Shown here: positions 50,988-63,494 of the stretch, in pieces | Layout: each line of letters opens with the position of its first letter | Numbering within the stretch: position 1 is the stretch's first letter | Assembly: GCA_029959085.1 (NCBI GenBank) | Contig: JARWIR010000047.1 | Coordinates: 2,356,001-2,420,000 of the forward strand | DNA from: Nemophila menziesii | Lineage: Eukaryota > Streptophyta > Magnoliopsida > Boraginales > Hydrophyllaceae | DNA length: 64,000 nt | Direction: 5' to 3' | Position numbers and translations under genes: made by a program | Notes under the pieces: generated by a model | Seen by the model: only the letters and a program-made list of their open reading frames with translations | What the model was told of the DNA's origin: nothing | Databases searched by the model: none

Positions 50988-52047
50988 TTTTTTATGAAGA
51001 ACCAAATAAGTAAACTAGATACCCAAGGTTGACAAAAATACAAACAAGTAAGAGTGACTTCCCATGTGAAAATCGATGAATAGCTCCTTTCCATGAAGAT
51101 TAAAACTTTATTCCGAAGTGGCTGTTTAGCAAACAAAATTCCTAGTGGCAAGAGATATATGTGCACCCAAATTTGACTTACAAGAATAACAGGGGATAGA
51201 GTAACAAAGAAAGATGAATTTGGAGGATTGGCTTATAATTGAAGATTAAGATCATCTTTTCTCGTTCTCTGCGTATGTCGCATTTTCTACTTCATGAACA
51301 TCATGCACGCCTAAGCTGAAAAAATAGAACATCCTTCTTCTATGAGTCATGTTTTATTTATTAGAATTTGTTTGTTTAGCTTTAAATTTTGACCAGATGA
51401 ATATTTAACTGAATATTTAAGCTTTCTTTGTTTTTACTCGCGTGTTACATTTTTCGAACACAACTCAAATTGACCGAACTTGCTGAATGCAATATTTAAT
51501 ATTATTAATCAGAATAAGTAAAATGTTGTCCTAGTTAATATTTGAACTATATTTTTATACACCATCCTTCCAACTTTATTTATTCACCTTTTTTCGTGAG
51601 GAATGATTAAGAAATTTTTTATTAGCATCTCTATTTAAAATATCACTCTTACTCAATAAGTATAATGTTATTTATTGCATTACTCCTTTTAACTAATTAA
51701 AAGATGTCTTGATACTGTAAAATAAAACAAAAACTTATTGAACATCCTCTTTTAAAAAGCTGGAGAAAAAAAATGGACATGGGGAGTTATAATATAAAAT
51801 ATAAGTAGAATTAAATAGTTTTAAAAATTTGAATTTTGAAATTTGGGAACTTAATTTTATATTTCTCACAAATAGTGAAAAATAAATATAGTTGCATATA
51901 AGATATTATCGCAATCCAATATGTATTTCATTATTGTACAAATGGTAACTATATAAAGATATGTTATATCATCCATTGAACAAATATTAAATAGAGTAAC
52001 GCTTAACTTAACTATCTAAAATAATAGGATTTTTATTTTAGCAAATC

Positions 52048-52510
52048 ATGAATTTTCAAACTAGTGAGACAAAAAATATTTCTAAGACTTGTTTTCAACC
52101 TTCCTAGTCCTCTTGCCTAATATCTCCTCATAATGGCATTTTAGATGAGTATGGAATTGTTGAATCATCCATCTATTATAGAAAAATGATAAAATTGAGT
52201 GATTCCAAAATTGAATTAATCTCTAATGAATCCGTTTGTGTTATAAATTCTCTAGAGTATGAGTTTTTACCTCTTAAGCTATATAAGGAGACATGACATT
52301 TACTTATATAATCATGGGGTAAATATTTATTCCGGGATGTTTTACAAGTATAAATACCCCACAAATGACATTACGAATAAATGTGTAGTATTACAACACG
52401 CCTATGAGAAATCTGGGTTTTCCTCCTACTATGGGAAGTGTACTTATGATTCCAACGAGGCCACCTTTTCATGGAGCTGCCTAGTCACCAAATATGAACT
52501 AATCAACTAG
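52048..52510 (+). pseudogene. SUVR-like 5' fragment, U13
   Basis: Type Z version with the second frame fully open for 83 codons (52259-52510): IYSGMFYKYKYPTND, SGFSSYYGKC, and SWSC restored relative to U9, because the end of the fragment comes from the Y-type duplication copy. Confidence 0.6.
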
Positions 52511-53870
52511 ATATCCTGATTAATGAAAAATATTTACTACTAATATTAGATTGTTCCTTTAATAATTGAGATTTTTATTAAGCTTGGCCTAATTCTTTTC
52601 AAATAAACAAATAAGGGTGGAGAAGCTCTTATGATCAATATACATAATTCCTAAATTGTAATATTTTCTTATACTTGAAATACTTAAATGATTACATGAT
52701 AAATTTACCCGATAAAGGGATCTTGTGTAACTATTTTTAATTTATATAAAGTTAGATTAAACTCTTTTATGGTCAAGAATACAAATGTCTAAAGAAATTA
52801 AAAAAGCAACTTTAAGTCCTATGTCTACAAAAATACCCTATTTAAGAGACCATGATTACTTTGTATATAACATCTTTCTTAGAAAATATAAAAATGTAAA
52901 ATTTAAATATATATATATATATATATTATTAAAAATGTTGAGAATTGTTTTTATATTATAAATAGATAAATGATATTTTGCATTTCTTTTTAGGAAGATA
53001 GTAAAATAAAGTTGAACATAGAGAGTATTTAAAGTAATTGCATTGAATGCATATATTAAAATTGCAATGAATTTCAACATAAAGATTAACATTAAATGAT
53101 ATCAGTAAGGGATTCATGGTATTATTTAAAATTATTTTATTAATATTTAGATAGTATATTAACATAATTTATTGTAATATTTGACTTTTACTTAAAAAAG
53201 AAAAATCTAAAATGTATAAGAATATTTAATATTGCAAATTCAACAAGTGCATCATATCTTCCTTCTCCACTTGGATGGCTTTTTCTCACAAATTCACCTT
53301 ATTTTTTCATCAAGCATTTAATGACCGATTGTCTTCCCTTTTTGTATGATCTTCTATTGCCAATCACATTTTCTTCAGATCCAAATTAATTGCTCCCTAC
53401 CGTAGAATATTAGATTGTGCCAGAGCTGGTTTCTTTCCTTTGGGGTGTACCCTTTTCTGGATCCGCAATTCTGTAAACAAACAAAAAATATATAATATTT
53501 ATAAGGCTTGATTTTTTGTCAAAAAACATATTTAGCATTAACAGAATATTATTGTAAATTAATAAAAAATAATATTATTAAAATCATAATTGAAATGTTT
53601 CTATTAAACAAAAGGGTTGCTAAATGATATTTGTATCTGAATTATATTTGTTAGTTTTCAAAGAAACAAGTGAAACAATGGAAGAAAAGTTTTTGAGCTC
53701 TTAAGATAACCACATATATTTACCCAATAAAAACAATCAGTTATCCGTAATTTTATTTAATTAAAGTTATATTAAACAAGTTAAGAATGCAATTATCAGA
53801 AGTATTAGAAATATATAAATGGGACTTTCTTGAAAAATATATAATATTTATTAAAATTGATTTTTTTTAG

Positions 53871-54150
53871 TATATATGTAAGACGGAGAGAAGATTACTT
53901 ACACAAGTTAATTTCCATGCACGAGGAACCTGAGAAGCATTATAAGCACTATTTTAAGGATTGTCCGATAGGGAAAGCTAAGGCTAAAGAGGGATCTAAG
54001 CCTGACAAATGGAACAGTCACTTGTTGCGAGATTTTATCAAGGAATGTTGTATAAAATGTGGCTGCAACGTTAAACAATGTAAGAATAGAGTATTCTAGC
54101 AAGGCATTTCTGGCAATTTGCAGGTTATACTCACAAAAAACTATTTTTGA
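53871..54150 (+). pseudogene. SUVR-like 3' fragment, U13
   Basis: Translation identical to U11, with the same Cys-to-Phe and Cys-to-Trp changes, as expected for a duplication copy. Confidence 0.82.
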
Positions 54151-54720
54151 ATTAAAAAACAAACATTTTTTTCACTGAGAAATTGAAATGTGATAGTCAA
54201 CGATCTTATGTGCGATAGAAAATGCACTTTGTCTTCTTGAGATCTGAGGTTTGGACATATCCATAGACAAGATTATAGAAACATAATATAGAAAGAGTCG
54301 AGGGAGGTAGTTGTGGGTGTCGACTTTGAATAGCGTTTGAGTAACAGAAGCGGTAATATTGTTATTGTTTGGGACTATATTTAAAGCGGCGGAGTTAGGG
54401 TTTGGTTACAATAAACTATGCAACCCAACCTATTAAAAAGTAGTCCAACTAAAAAACACGGAGACACACATATTTTAGACCAGCCCAAGTTTTGGATTAT
54501 TCCAATACAAAGTCACACTGGCCAAACATTTTTTTAGCCCAACCTATGTTTTATAAGAGATATTATAGTTTTTGGGTAGAGCTATATCGTAAAAGGACGA
54601 AGTTTGGTTACAGCGTACCCATTTAGAATTAACCCAAACTATTTGAAATTAAAAGCCACAAGGGCCAAATACTCTTAAAGCATAACCTATTTTTTACAAC
54701 ATAATGTCCAGATTTTAATT

Positions 54721-54910
54721 AGTAATGCTGGGTATCACCCAAAAAGGGATCACCTAAACATCACCCATGATGTGGCGGTTAGGTGTACCAATCATGGATT
54801 TTCTCTTTCCAGATTTACTTTTTTCTCTCTCCTCCATGATTGGTACACCTAACCGCCACATCATGGGTGATGTTTAGGTGATACCTTTTTGGGTGATACC
54901 CAGCATTACT
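54721..54910. mobile_element. Foldback MITE, 190 bp, copy in U14
   Basis: Same sequence, flanks and arm mismatch as the U12 copy, exactly 8435 bp downstream. It was therefore carried by the segmental duplication and is not an independent insertion. Confidence 0.85.
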
Positions 54911-56363
54911 CTTAAATTAATTATTCAGGATCAACCCCAATAAACACACTAGTCATTAAGTTCCCATTTTCAAAAATAATAATTATATATGAAAGTTTTA
55001 AGGACGGATCAAAATGGTTGTATCTTTGGCTGTGATCTTACGTAATTTTATATTAAAATCTTTAATTTTAAAATCTTCAATTTTAAAAGGACTTTGTGTA
55101 AAGAGACACATTTATTAAAACAATATTTGCAAAAACACAAAACCAAGAACAAAAAAAGGTTGTGTGAAGATAGAGGGTTCTGAAAAGTAAGTGCAAAACT
55201 GAAAACAAATATAAACAAAAATACAATCCTTAACCAAAGACCAGTTATATCCTCAAAATATATTTATGTCCATTGTGATCAAAACAGATCTATAAATAAG
55301 TGATTTTTGATGAAGAACCATGTAAGTAAACTAGATACCAAAGGTTGACAAAAATACAAACAAGTAAGAGTGACTTCCCATGTGAAAATCGATGAATAGC
55401 TCCTTTCCATGAAGATTAAAACTTTATTCCGAAGTGGCTGTTTAGCAAACAAAATTCCTAGTGGCAAGAGATATATGTGCACCCAAAATTGACTTACAAG
55501 AATAACAGGGGATAGAGTAACAAAGAAAGATGAATTTGGAGGATTGGCTTATAATTGAAGATTAAGATCATCTTTTCTCGTTCTCTGCGTATGTCGCATT
55601 TTCTACTTCATGAACATCATGCACGCCTAAGCTGAAAAAATAGAACATCCTTCTTCTATGAGTCATGTTTTATTTATTAGAATTTGTTTGTTTAGCTTTA
55701 ACTTTTGACCAAATGAATATTTAACTGAATAGTTAAGCTTTCTTTGTTTTTACTCGCGAGTTACATTTTTCGAACACAACTCAAATTGACACAACTTGGT
55801 GAATGCAATATTTAATATTATTAATCAGAATAAGTAAAATGTTGTCATAGTTAATATTTGAACTATATTTTTATACACACTCCTTCCAACTTTATTTATT
55901 CACCTTTTTTCGTGAGGAATGATTAAGAATTTTTTTATTAGCATATCTATTTAAAATATCACTCTTACTCAATAAGTATAAGGTTATTTATTGCATTACT
56001 CCTTTTAACTAATTAAAAGATGTCTTGATACTGTAAAATAAAACAAAAACTTATTGAACATCCTCTTTTAAAAAGCTGGAGAAAAAAAATGGACATGGGG
56101 TGTTATAATATAAAATATAAGTAGAATTAAATAGTTTTGAAAATTTGAATTTTGAAATTTGGGAACTTAATTTTATATTTCTCACAAATAGTGAAAAATA
56201 AATATAGTTGCATATAAGATATTATCGCAATCCAATATGTATTTCATTATTGTACAAATGGTAACTATATAAAGATATGTTTTATCATCCATTGAACAAA
56301 TATTAAATAGAGTAACGCTTAATTTAACTATCTAAAATAATAGGATTTTTATTTTAGCAAATC

Positions 56364-56826
56364 ATGAATTTTCAAACTAGCGAGACAAAAAATATTTCTA
56401 AGACTTGTTTTCAACCTTCCTAGTCCTCTTGCCTAATATCTCCTCATAATGGCATTTTAGATGAGTATGGAATTGTTGAATCATCCATCTATTATAGAAA
56501 AATGATAAAATTGAGTGATTCCAAAATTGAATTAATCTCTAATGAATCCGTTAGTGTTATAAATTCTCTAGAGTATGAGTTTTTACCTCTTAAGCTATAT
56601 AAGGAGACATGACATTTACTTATATAATCATGGGGTAAATATTTATTTCGGGAGGTTTTAGAAGTATAAATACCCCACAAATGACATTACGAATAAATGT
56701 GTAGTATTACAACACGCCTATGAGAAATCTGGGATTTCCTCCTACTATGGGAAGTGTACTTATGATTCCAACGAGGCCACCTTTTCATGGAGCTGACTAG
56801 TCACCAAATATGAATTAATCAACTAG
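56364..56826 (+). pseudogene. SUVR-like 5' fragment, U14
   Basis: Duplicate of U12 with both stops (TAG in GGTTTTAGAAG, TGA at the last cysteine). Confidence 0.55.
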
Positions 56827-58192
56827 ATATCCTGATTAATTAAAAATATTTACCCATAACTAATATTAGATTGTCCCTTTAATAATTGAGATTTTTATTA
56901 AGCTTGGCGTAATTCTTTTCAAATAAACAAATAAGGGTGGAGAAGCTCTTATGATCAATATACATAATTCCTAAATTGTAATATTTTTTTATACTTTAAA
57001 TACTTAAATGATTACATGATAAATTTACCCGATAAAGGGATCTTATGTAACTATTTTTAATTTATATAAAGTTAGATTAGGCTCTTTTATGGTCAAGAAT
57101 ACAAATGTATAAAGAAATTAAAAAAGCAACTTTAAGTCCTATGTCTACAAAAATACCCTATTTAAGAGACCATTATTACTTTTTATATAACATCTGTCTT
57201 AGAAAATATAAAAATGTAAAATTTATATATATATATATATATATTATTAAAAATGTTGAGAATTGTTTTTATATTATAAATAGATAAATGATATTTTTCA
57301 TTTCTTTTTAGGAAGATAGTAAAATAAAGTTGAACATAGAGAGTATTTAAAGTAATTGCATTGAATGCATATATTAAAATTGCAATGAAATTCAACATAA
57401 AGATTAACATTAAATGATATCAGTAAGGGATTCATGGTATTATTTAAAAATATTTTATTAATATTTAGATAGTATATTAACATAATTTATTGTAATATTT
57501 TTTTACTTTTATCTAAAAAAGAAAAATCTAAAATGTATAAGAATATCTAATATTGCAAATTCAACAAGTGCATCATATCTTCCTTCTCCACTTGGATGGC
57601 TTTTTCTCACAAATTCACCTTATTGTTTCATCAAGCATTTATTGACCGATTGTCTTCCCTTTTTGTATGATCTTCTATTTCCAATCACATTTTCTTCAGA
57701 TCCAAATTAATTGCTCCCTACCGTAGACTATTAGATTGTGCCAGAGCTGGTTTCTTTCCTTTGGGGTGTACCCTTTTCTGTATCCGCAATTTCTGTAAAC
57801 AAACAAAAAATATATAATATTTATAAGGCTTGATTTTTTGTCAAAAAACATATTTAGCATTAACAGAATATTATTGTAAATTAATAAAAAATAATATTAT
57901 TAAAATCATATTTGAAATGTTTCTATTAAACAAAAGGGTTGCTAAATGATATTTGTATCTGAATTATATTTGTTAGTTTTCAAAGAGACAAGTGAAACAA
58001 TGGAAGAAAAGTTTTTGAGCTCTTAAGATAACCACATATATTTACCCAATAAAAACAATCAGTTATCTGTAATTTTATTTAATTAAAGTTATATTAAACA
58101 GGTTAAGAATGCAAATTATCAGAAGTATTAGAAATATATAAATGGGACTTTCTTGAAAAATATATAATATTTATTAAAATTGATTTTTTTAG

Positions 58193-58472
58193 TATATATG
58201 TAAGACGGAGAGAAAATTACTTACACAAGTTAATTTCCATGCACGAGGAACCTGAGAAGCATTATAAGCACTATTGTAAGGATTGTCCGATAGAGAAAGC
58301 TAAGGCTAAAGAGGGATCTAAGCCTGACAAATGCAACAGTCACTTGTTGCGAGATTTTATCAAGAGATGCTGTATAAAATGTGGCTGCAACGTTAAACAA
58401 TGTAAGAATAGAGTATTCTAGCAAGGCATTTCTGGCAATTTGCAGGTTATACTCACAAAAAACTATTTTTGA
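58193..58472 (+). pseudogene. SUVR-like 3' fragment, U14
   Basis: Duplicate of U12; same open frame including FIKRC and NRVF-stop. Confidence 0.83.
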
Positions 58473-59139
58473 ATTAAAAAACAAACCTTTTTTTCACTGA
58501 GAAATTGAAATGTGATAGTCAACGATCTTATGTGGGATAGAAAATGCACTTTGTCTTCTTGAGATCTGAGGTTTGGACATATCCATAGACAAGATTATAG
58601 AAACATAATATAGAAAGAGCGTCGAGGGAGGTAGTTGTGGGTGTCGACTTTGAATAGCGTTTGAGTAACAGAAGCGGTAATATTGTTATTGTTTGGGACT
58701 ATATTTAAAGCGGCGGAGTTAGGGTTTGGTTACAATAACTATGCAACCCAACCTATTAAAAAGTAGTCCAACTAAAAAACACGGAGACACACATATTTTA
58801 GACCAGCCCAAGTTTTGGATTATTCCAATACAAAGTCACACTGGCCAAACATTTTTTTAGCCCAACCTATGTTTTATAAGAGATATTATAGTTTTTTGGT
58901 GGAGCTATATCGTAAAAGGACGAAGTTTGGTTACAGCGTACCCATTTAGAATTAACCCAACCTATTTAAAATTAAAAGCCACAAGGGCCAAATACTCTTA
59001 AAGCATAACCTATTTTTTACAACATAATGTCCAGATTTTAAATTAATTATTCGGGATGAACCCCAATAAACACACTAGTCATTAAGTTCCCATTTTCAAA
59101 AATAATAATTATATATAAAAGTTTTAAGGATGGATCAAA

Positions 59140-59415
59140 ATGGTTGTATCTTTGGCTGTGATCTTACGTAATTTTAATTATAAAATCTTCAATTTCAAAA
59201 GGACTTTATGTAAATATTCACATTTATTAAAACAATATTTGCAAAAAGATAAAACCAAGAAGAAAAAAAGGTTGTGTGAAGATAGAGGGTTCCGAAAAGT
59301 AAGTGCAAAAATGAAAACAAATATAAACAAAAATACAATCCTTAACGAGAGACCAGTAATATCCTCAAAATATATTTATGTCCATTGTGATCAAAACAGA
59401 TCTATAAATAAGTGA
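59140..59415 (+). other. Head open frame, 91 codons, U15
   Basis: Same translation as U13. Unrecognised. Confidence 0.2.
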
Positions 59416-61011
59416 TTTTTTATGAAGAACCAAATAAGTAAACTAGATACCCAAGGTTGACAAAAATACAAACAAGTAAGAGTGACTTCCCATGTGAAAA
59501 TCGATGAATAGCTCCTTTCCATGAAGATTAAAACTTTATTCCGAAGTGGCTGTTTAGCAAACAAAATTCCTAGTGGCAAGAGATATATGTGCACCCAAAA
59601 TTGACTTACAAGAATAGCAGGGGATAGAGTAACAAAGACAGAAAAATTTGGAGGATTGGCTTATAGTTGAAGATTAAGATCATCTTTTCTCGTTCTCTGC
59701 GTATGTCGCATTTTCTACTTCATGAACATCATGCATGCCTAAGCTGAAAAAATAGAGCATCCTTCTTCTATGAGTCATGTTTTATTTATTAGAATTTGTT
59801 TGTTTAGCTTTAAATTTTGACCAGATGAATATTTAACTGAATATTTAAGCTTTCTTTGTTTTTACTCGCGTGTTACATTTTTCGAACACAACTCAAATTG
59901 ACCGAACTTGCTGAATGCAATATTTAATATTATTAATCAGAATAAGTAAAATGTTGTCCTAGTTAATATTTGAACTATATTTTTATACACCATCCTTCCA
60001 ACTTTATTTATTCACCTTTTTTCGTGAGGAATGATTAAGAAATTTTTTATTAGCATCTCTATTTAAAATATCACTCTTACTCAATAAGTATAATGTTATT
60101 TATTGCACTACTCTTTTTAACTAATTAAAAGATGTCCTAATATTGTAAAATAAAATAAAAACTTATTGAACATCCTCTTTTAATAAGCTGGAGAGAAAAA
60201 GATGGACATGGGGAGTTATAATATAAAATATAAATAGAATTAAATAGTTTTAAAAATTTGAATTTTGAAATTTGGGAACTTAATTTTATATTTCTCACTA
60301 ATAGTGAAAAATAAATATAGTTGCATATAAGATATTATCGCAATCCAATATGTATTTCATTATTGTACAAATGGTAACTATATAAAGATATGCAATATTT
60401 GACTTTTATCTAAAAAAGAAAAATCTAAAATGTATAAGAATATCTAATATTGCAAATTCAACAAGTGAATCATATCGTCCTTCTCCACTTGGATGGTTTT
60501 TTCTCACAAATTCCCCTTATTTTTCATCAAGCATTCATTGAGATTGTCTTCCCTTTGCACCTGATCTTCTAATTCCAATCACGTTTTCTGCAGATCCAAA
60601 TGAATTGCTCCCTACCTTAATTAAAATTTCGACTGTGTCAGAGCTGGTTTCTTTCCTTTGGGGTGTACCCTTTTCTTGATCCGCAATTCTGTAAACAAAC
60701 AAAAACTATATAATATTTATAAGGCTTGATTTTTTGTCAAAAAAAACATATTTAGCATTAGCAAAATATTATTGTAAATTAATAAAAAATAATATTATTG
60801 AAATCTTAATTGAAATGTTTCTATTAAACAAAAGGGTTGCTAATTGATAATTGTATCAGAATTATATTTGTTAGTTTTCAAAGAAACAAGTGAAACAATG
60901 GAAGAAAAGTTTTTGAGCTCTTAAGATGACCACATATATTTACCCAATAAAAACAATCAGTTATCCGTAATTTTATTTAATTAAAGTTATATTAAAAAAT
61001 GATTTTTTTAG

Positions 61012-61291
61012 TATATATGTAAGACGAAAAGAAGATTTCTTACACAAGTTTATATCCATGAACGAGGAACCTGGGAAGAATTATAAGCACTATTGTAAGG
61101 ATTGTCCGATAGAGAAAGCTAAGGCTAAAGAGGGATCTAAGCCTGAAAAATGCAACGGTCACTTGTTGAGAGATTTTATCAAGGAATGCTGGTTAAAATG
61201 TGGCTGCAACGTTAAGCTATGTAAGAATAGAGTAGTCCAGCAAGACATTTCTCGCAAGTTGCAAGTTATACTCACAAAAAACTATTTTTGA
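61012..61291 (+). pseudogene. SUVR-like 3' fragment, U15, closest to family
   Basis: The copy that best matches the SUVR pre-SET consensus: KEDFLHKFISMNEEPGKNYK, HYCKDCPIEKAKAKEG, KPEKCNGHLLRDFIKECW, LKCGCNVKLCKNRVVQQ, DISRKLQV, ending KNYF-stop. It keeps KECW, KCNGH and NRVVQ and has no frameshift. Four residues lie between CGC and the next cysteine instead of the usual three. The upstream 5' fragment is deleted in this unit, so even an open frame here cannot make a full pre-SET domain. Confidence 0.86.
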
Positions 61292-61795
61292 ATTAAAAAA
61301 ACAAACCTTTTTTTCACGGAGTAATTGAAATATGATGGTTAACGATCTTATGTGGGATCGACAATGCACTTTGTCTTCTTGAGATCGGAGGTTTGGACAT
61401 ATCCATAGACAAGATTATAGAAACATAATACAGAAATAGCGTCAAGGGAGGTAGTTGTGGGTGTCGACTTTGAATAGAGTTAGGGTTGGGTTACAATAAA
61501 CTATGCAACCCAACCTATTAAAAAGTAGTCCAACTAAAAAGACACGGAGACAAACATCTTTTAGACCAGCCCAAGTTTTGGATTAGTCCAATCCAAAGTC
61601 ACACTGGCCAAACTTTTTTTTAGCCCAACCTATGTTTTATAAGAGATATTATAGTTTTTGGGTGGAGCTATATCGTAAAAGGGCAAAGTTTGGTTACAGC
61701 GTAACAATTTAAAATTATCCCAACCTATTTAAAATTAAAAGCCACAAGGGCCAAATACTCTAAGAGCACAACATATTTTTACAACATAATGTCCA

Positions 61796-63494
61796 AATTT
61801 TAAATTAATTATTCGGGATCAACCCCAATAAACACACTAGTCATTAAGTTCCCATTTTCAAAAACAATAATTATATATGCAAGTTTTATGGACGGATCAA
61901 AATGGTTTTATTTCTGGCTATGATCTTACGTAATTTTAAATATAAAATCTAAAATTTTGAAGGGATTTTGTGCGAGCGCTAGTAAAGATACACATTTATT
62001 AAAACAATATTTGCAAAAACACAAAACCAAGAAGAAAAAAAAAGTATGTGAGGATAGAAGGTTCGGAAAAGTAAGTGCAAAAATTAAAACAAATATAAAC
62101 TAAAATACAATCCTTAACGGGAGACCAGTTATATCCTCCAAATATATTTATGCTTGTTGTGATCAAAACATATCTATAAATAAGTGATTTTTGATGAAGA
62201 ACCGAGTAAGTAAACTAGATACCCAAAGCTGACAAAAATACAAACAAGTAAGAGTGACTTTCCATGTAAAAATCGATGAATAACTCCTTTCCATGAAGAT
62301 TAAAACTTAATTCCGAAGTGGCTGTTTAGCAAACGAAATTCCTACTGGCAAGAGATATATTTGCACCCAAAATCGACTTACAAGAATAACAGGGGACAAA
62401 GTAACAAAGATAGATGAATTTGGAGGATTGGCTTATAGTTGAAGATTAAGATCATCTTTTCTCGTTCTCTGCGTATGTCGCATTTTCTACTTCATGAACA
62501 TCATGCACGCCTAACCTGAAAAAATAGAGCATCCTTCTTCTATGAATCATGTTTTATTTATTAGATTTGTTAGTTTAGCTTTAACTTTTGACCAGATAAA
62601 TATTGAACTGAAACTTTAAGCTTTCTTTGATTTTACTCGCGTGTTACATTTTTCGAACACAACTCAAATGACCCAACTTGCTGAATGCAATATTTAATAT
62701 TATTAATCAGAATAAGTAAAATGTTGTCCTAGTTAATATTTGAACTATATTTTTATACGCCCTCCTTCCAACTTTATTTATTCACCTTTTTTCGTGAGGA
62801 ATGATTAAGAATTTTTTTATTAGCATCTCAATTTGAAATATCACTCTTACTCAATAAGTATAAGGTTATTTATTGCACTACTCCTTTTAACTAATTAAAA
62901 GGTGTCTTTATATTGTAAAATAAAACAAAAACTTATTGAACATCCTCTTTTAAAAAGCAGGAGAAAAAAAGATGGACATGGGGAGTTATAATATAAAATA
63001 TAAATAGAATTAAAAATTTGAATTTTGAAATTTGGGAACTTAATTTTATATTTCTCAGTAATAGTGAAAAATTAATATAGTTGCATATAAGATATTATCG
63101 GAATCCAATATGTATTTCATTATTGTACAAATGGTAACTATATAAATATATGTTTTATCATCCATTGAACAAATATTAAACAGAGTTAGGGTTTGGTTAC
63201 AATAAACTATGCAACCCAACCTATTAAAAAGTAGTCCAACTAAAAAACAGAGACGCACATATTTTAGACCAGACCAAGTTTTGGATTATTCCAATCCAAA
63301 GTCGCACTGGCCAAATTTTAGCCCAACCTATGTTTTATAAGAGATATTATAGTTTTTGGGTGGAGCTATATCGTAAAAGGACGATGTTTGGTTACAGCGT
63401 ACCCATTTAGAATTAACCCAACCTATTTAAAATTAAAAGCCACAAGGGCCAAATACTCTTAAAGCATAACCTATTTTTTACAACATAATTTCCA
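61796..63494 (+). repeat. Tandem unit U16, shortened (X head, Y/Z tail)
   Basis: 1699 bp. The head matches U7. At about 63181 the sequence jumps from TTAAACAG into GAGTTAGGGTTTGG of the spacer, skipping about 2.4 kb that would contain both gene fragments. The tail matches the spacer before U9 (GTCGCACTGG, CCAAATTTTAG). The short shared word GAGT at the joint fits deletion or unequal exchange between an X unit and a Y unit. The head frame is interrupted by TAA (AAACTAAAAT). Telo-box-like word 63185-63193. Confidence 0.92.

Larger units (their letters stand above)
44019..51170 (+). repeat. Higher-order duplication, copy 1 (about 7.15 kb)
   Basis: Almost base-for-base the same as 52454-59598, spanning the second half of U11, all of U12 and the head of U13. 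Visible differences are few: (TA)n length near 48790-48817, AATTTTAATTTT versus AATTTTATATT near 46613, TTCATTCTCC versus TTCCTTCTCC near 49153, and single substitutions. The copies lie 8428-8435 bp apart, two units plus the MITE. Confidence 0.88.
50606..54710 (+). repeat. Tandem unit U13 (Z head, Y tail)
   Basis: 4105 bp. The head belongs to duplication copy 1; the middle (about 51.2-52.45 kb) resembles U9; from 52454 it is copy 2 of the U11 tail. (TA)n 52906-52927; telo-box-like word 54395-54403. Confidence 0.93.
54711..59033 (+). repeat. Tandem unit U14 (type Z, with MITE)
   Basis: 4323 bp; duplicate of U12 with a (TA)n shorter by 6-8 bp (57224-57245). Telo-box-like word 58719-58727. Confidence 0.94.
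52454..59598 (+). repeat. Higher-order duplication, copy 2 (about 7.15 kb)
   Basis: Second copy of 44019-51170. The left edge is the last mismatch inside the 5' fragment (TTCTAACG in U11 versus TTCCAACG in U13 just before it). On the right, exact matching ends near 59598, with weaker similarity continuing about 0.5 kb. It includes the copied MITE, so the duplication is younger than the MITE insertion. Confidence 0.88.
59034..61795 (+). repeat. Tandem unit U15, shortened (Z head, X tail)
   Basis: 2762 bp. About 1.2 kb is missing at position 60391 (AAAGATATG joined to CAATATTTGAC; compare U10 39.50-40.69 kb), which removes the whole 5' gene fragment. About 90 bp is missing near 60996, between two ATTAAA words just upstream of the 3' fragment. 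The tail resembles U6/U7 type X. Like U10 it is a Z/X recombinant. Confidence 0.92.
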
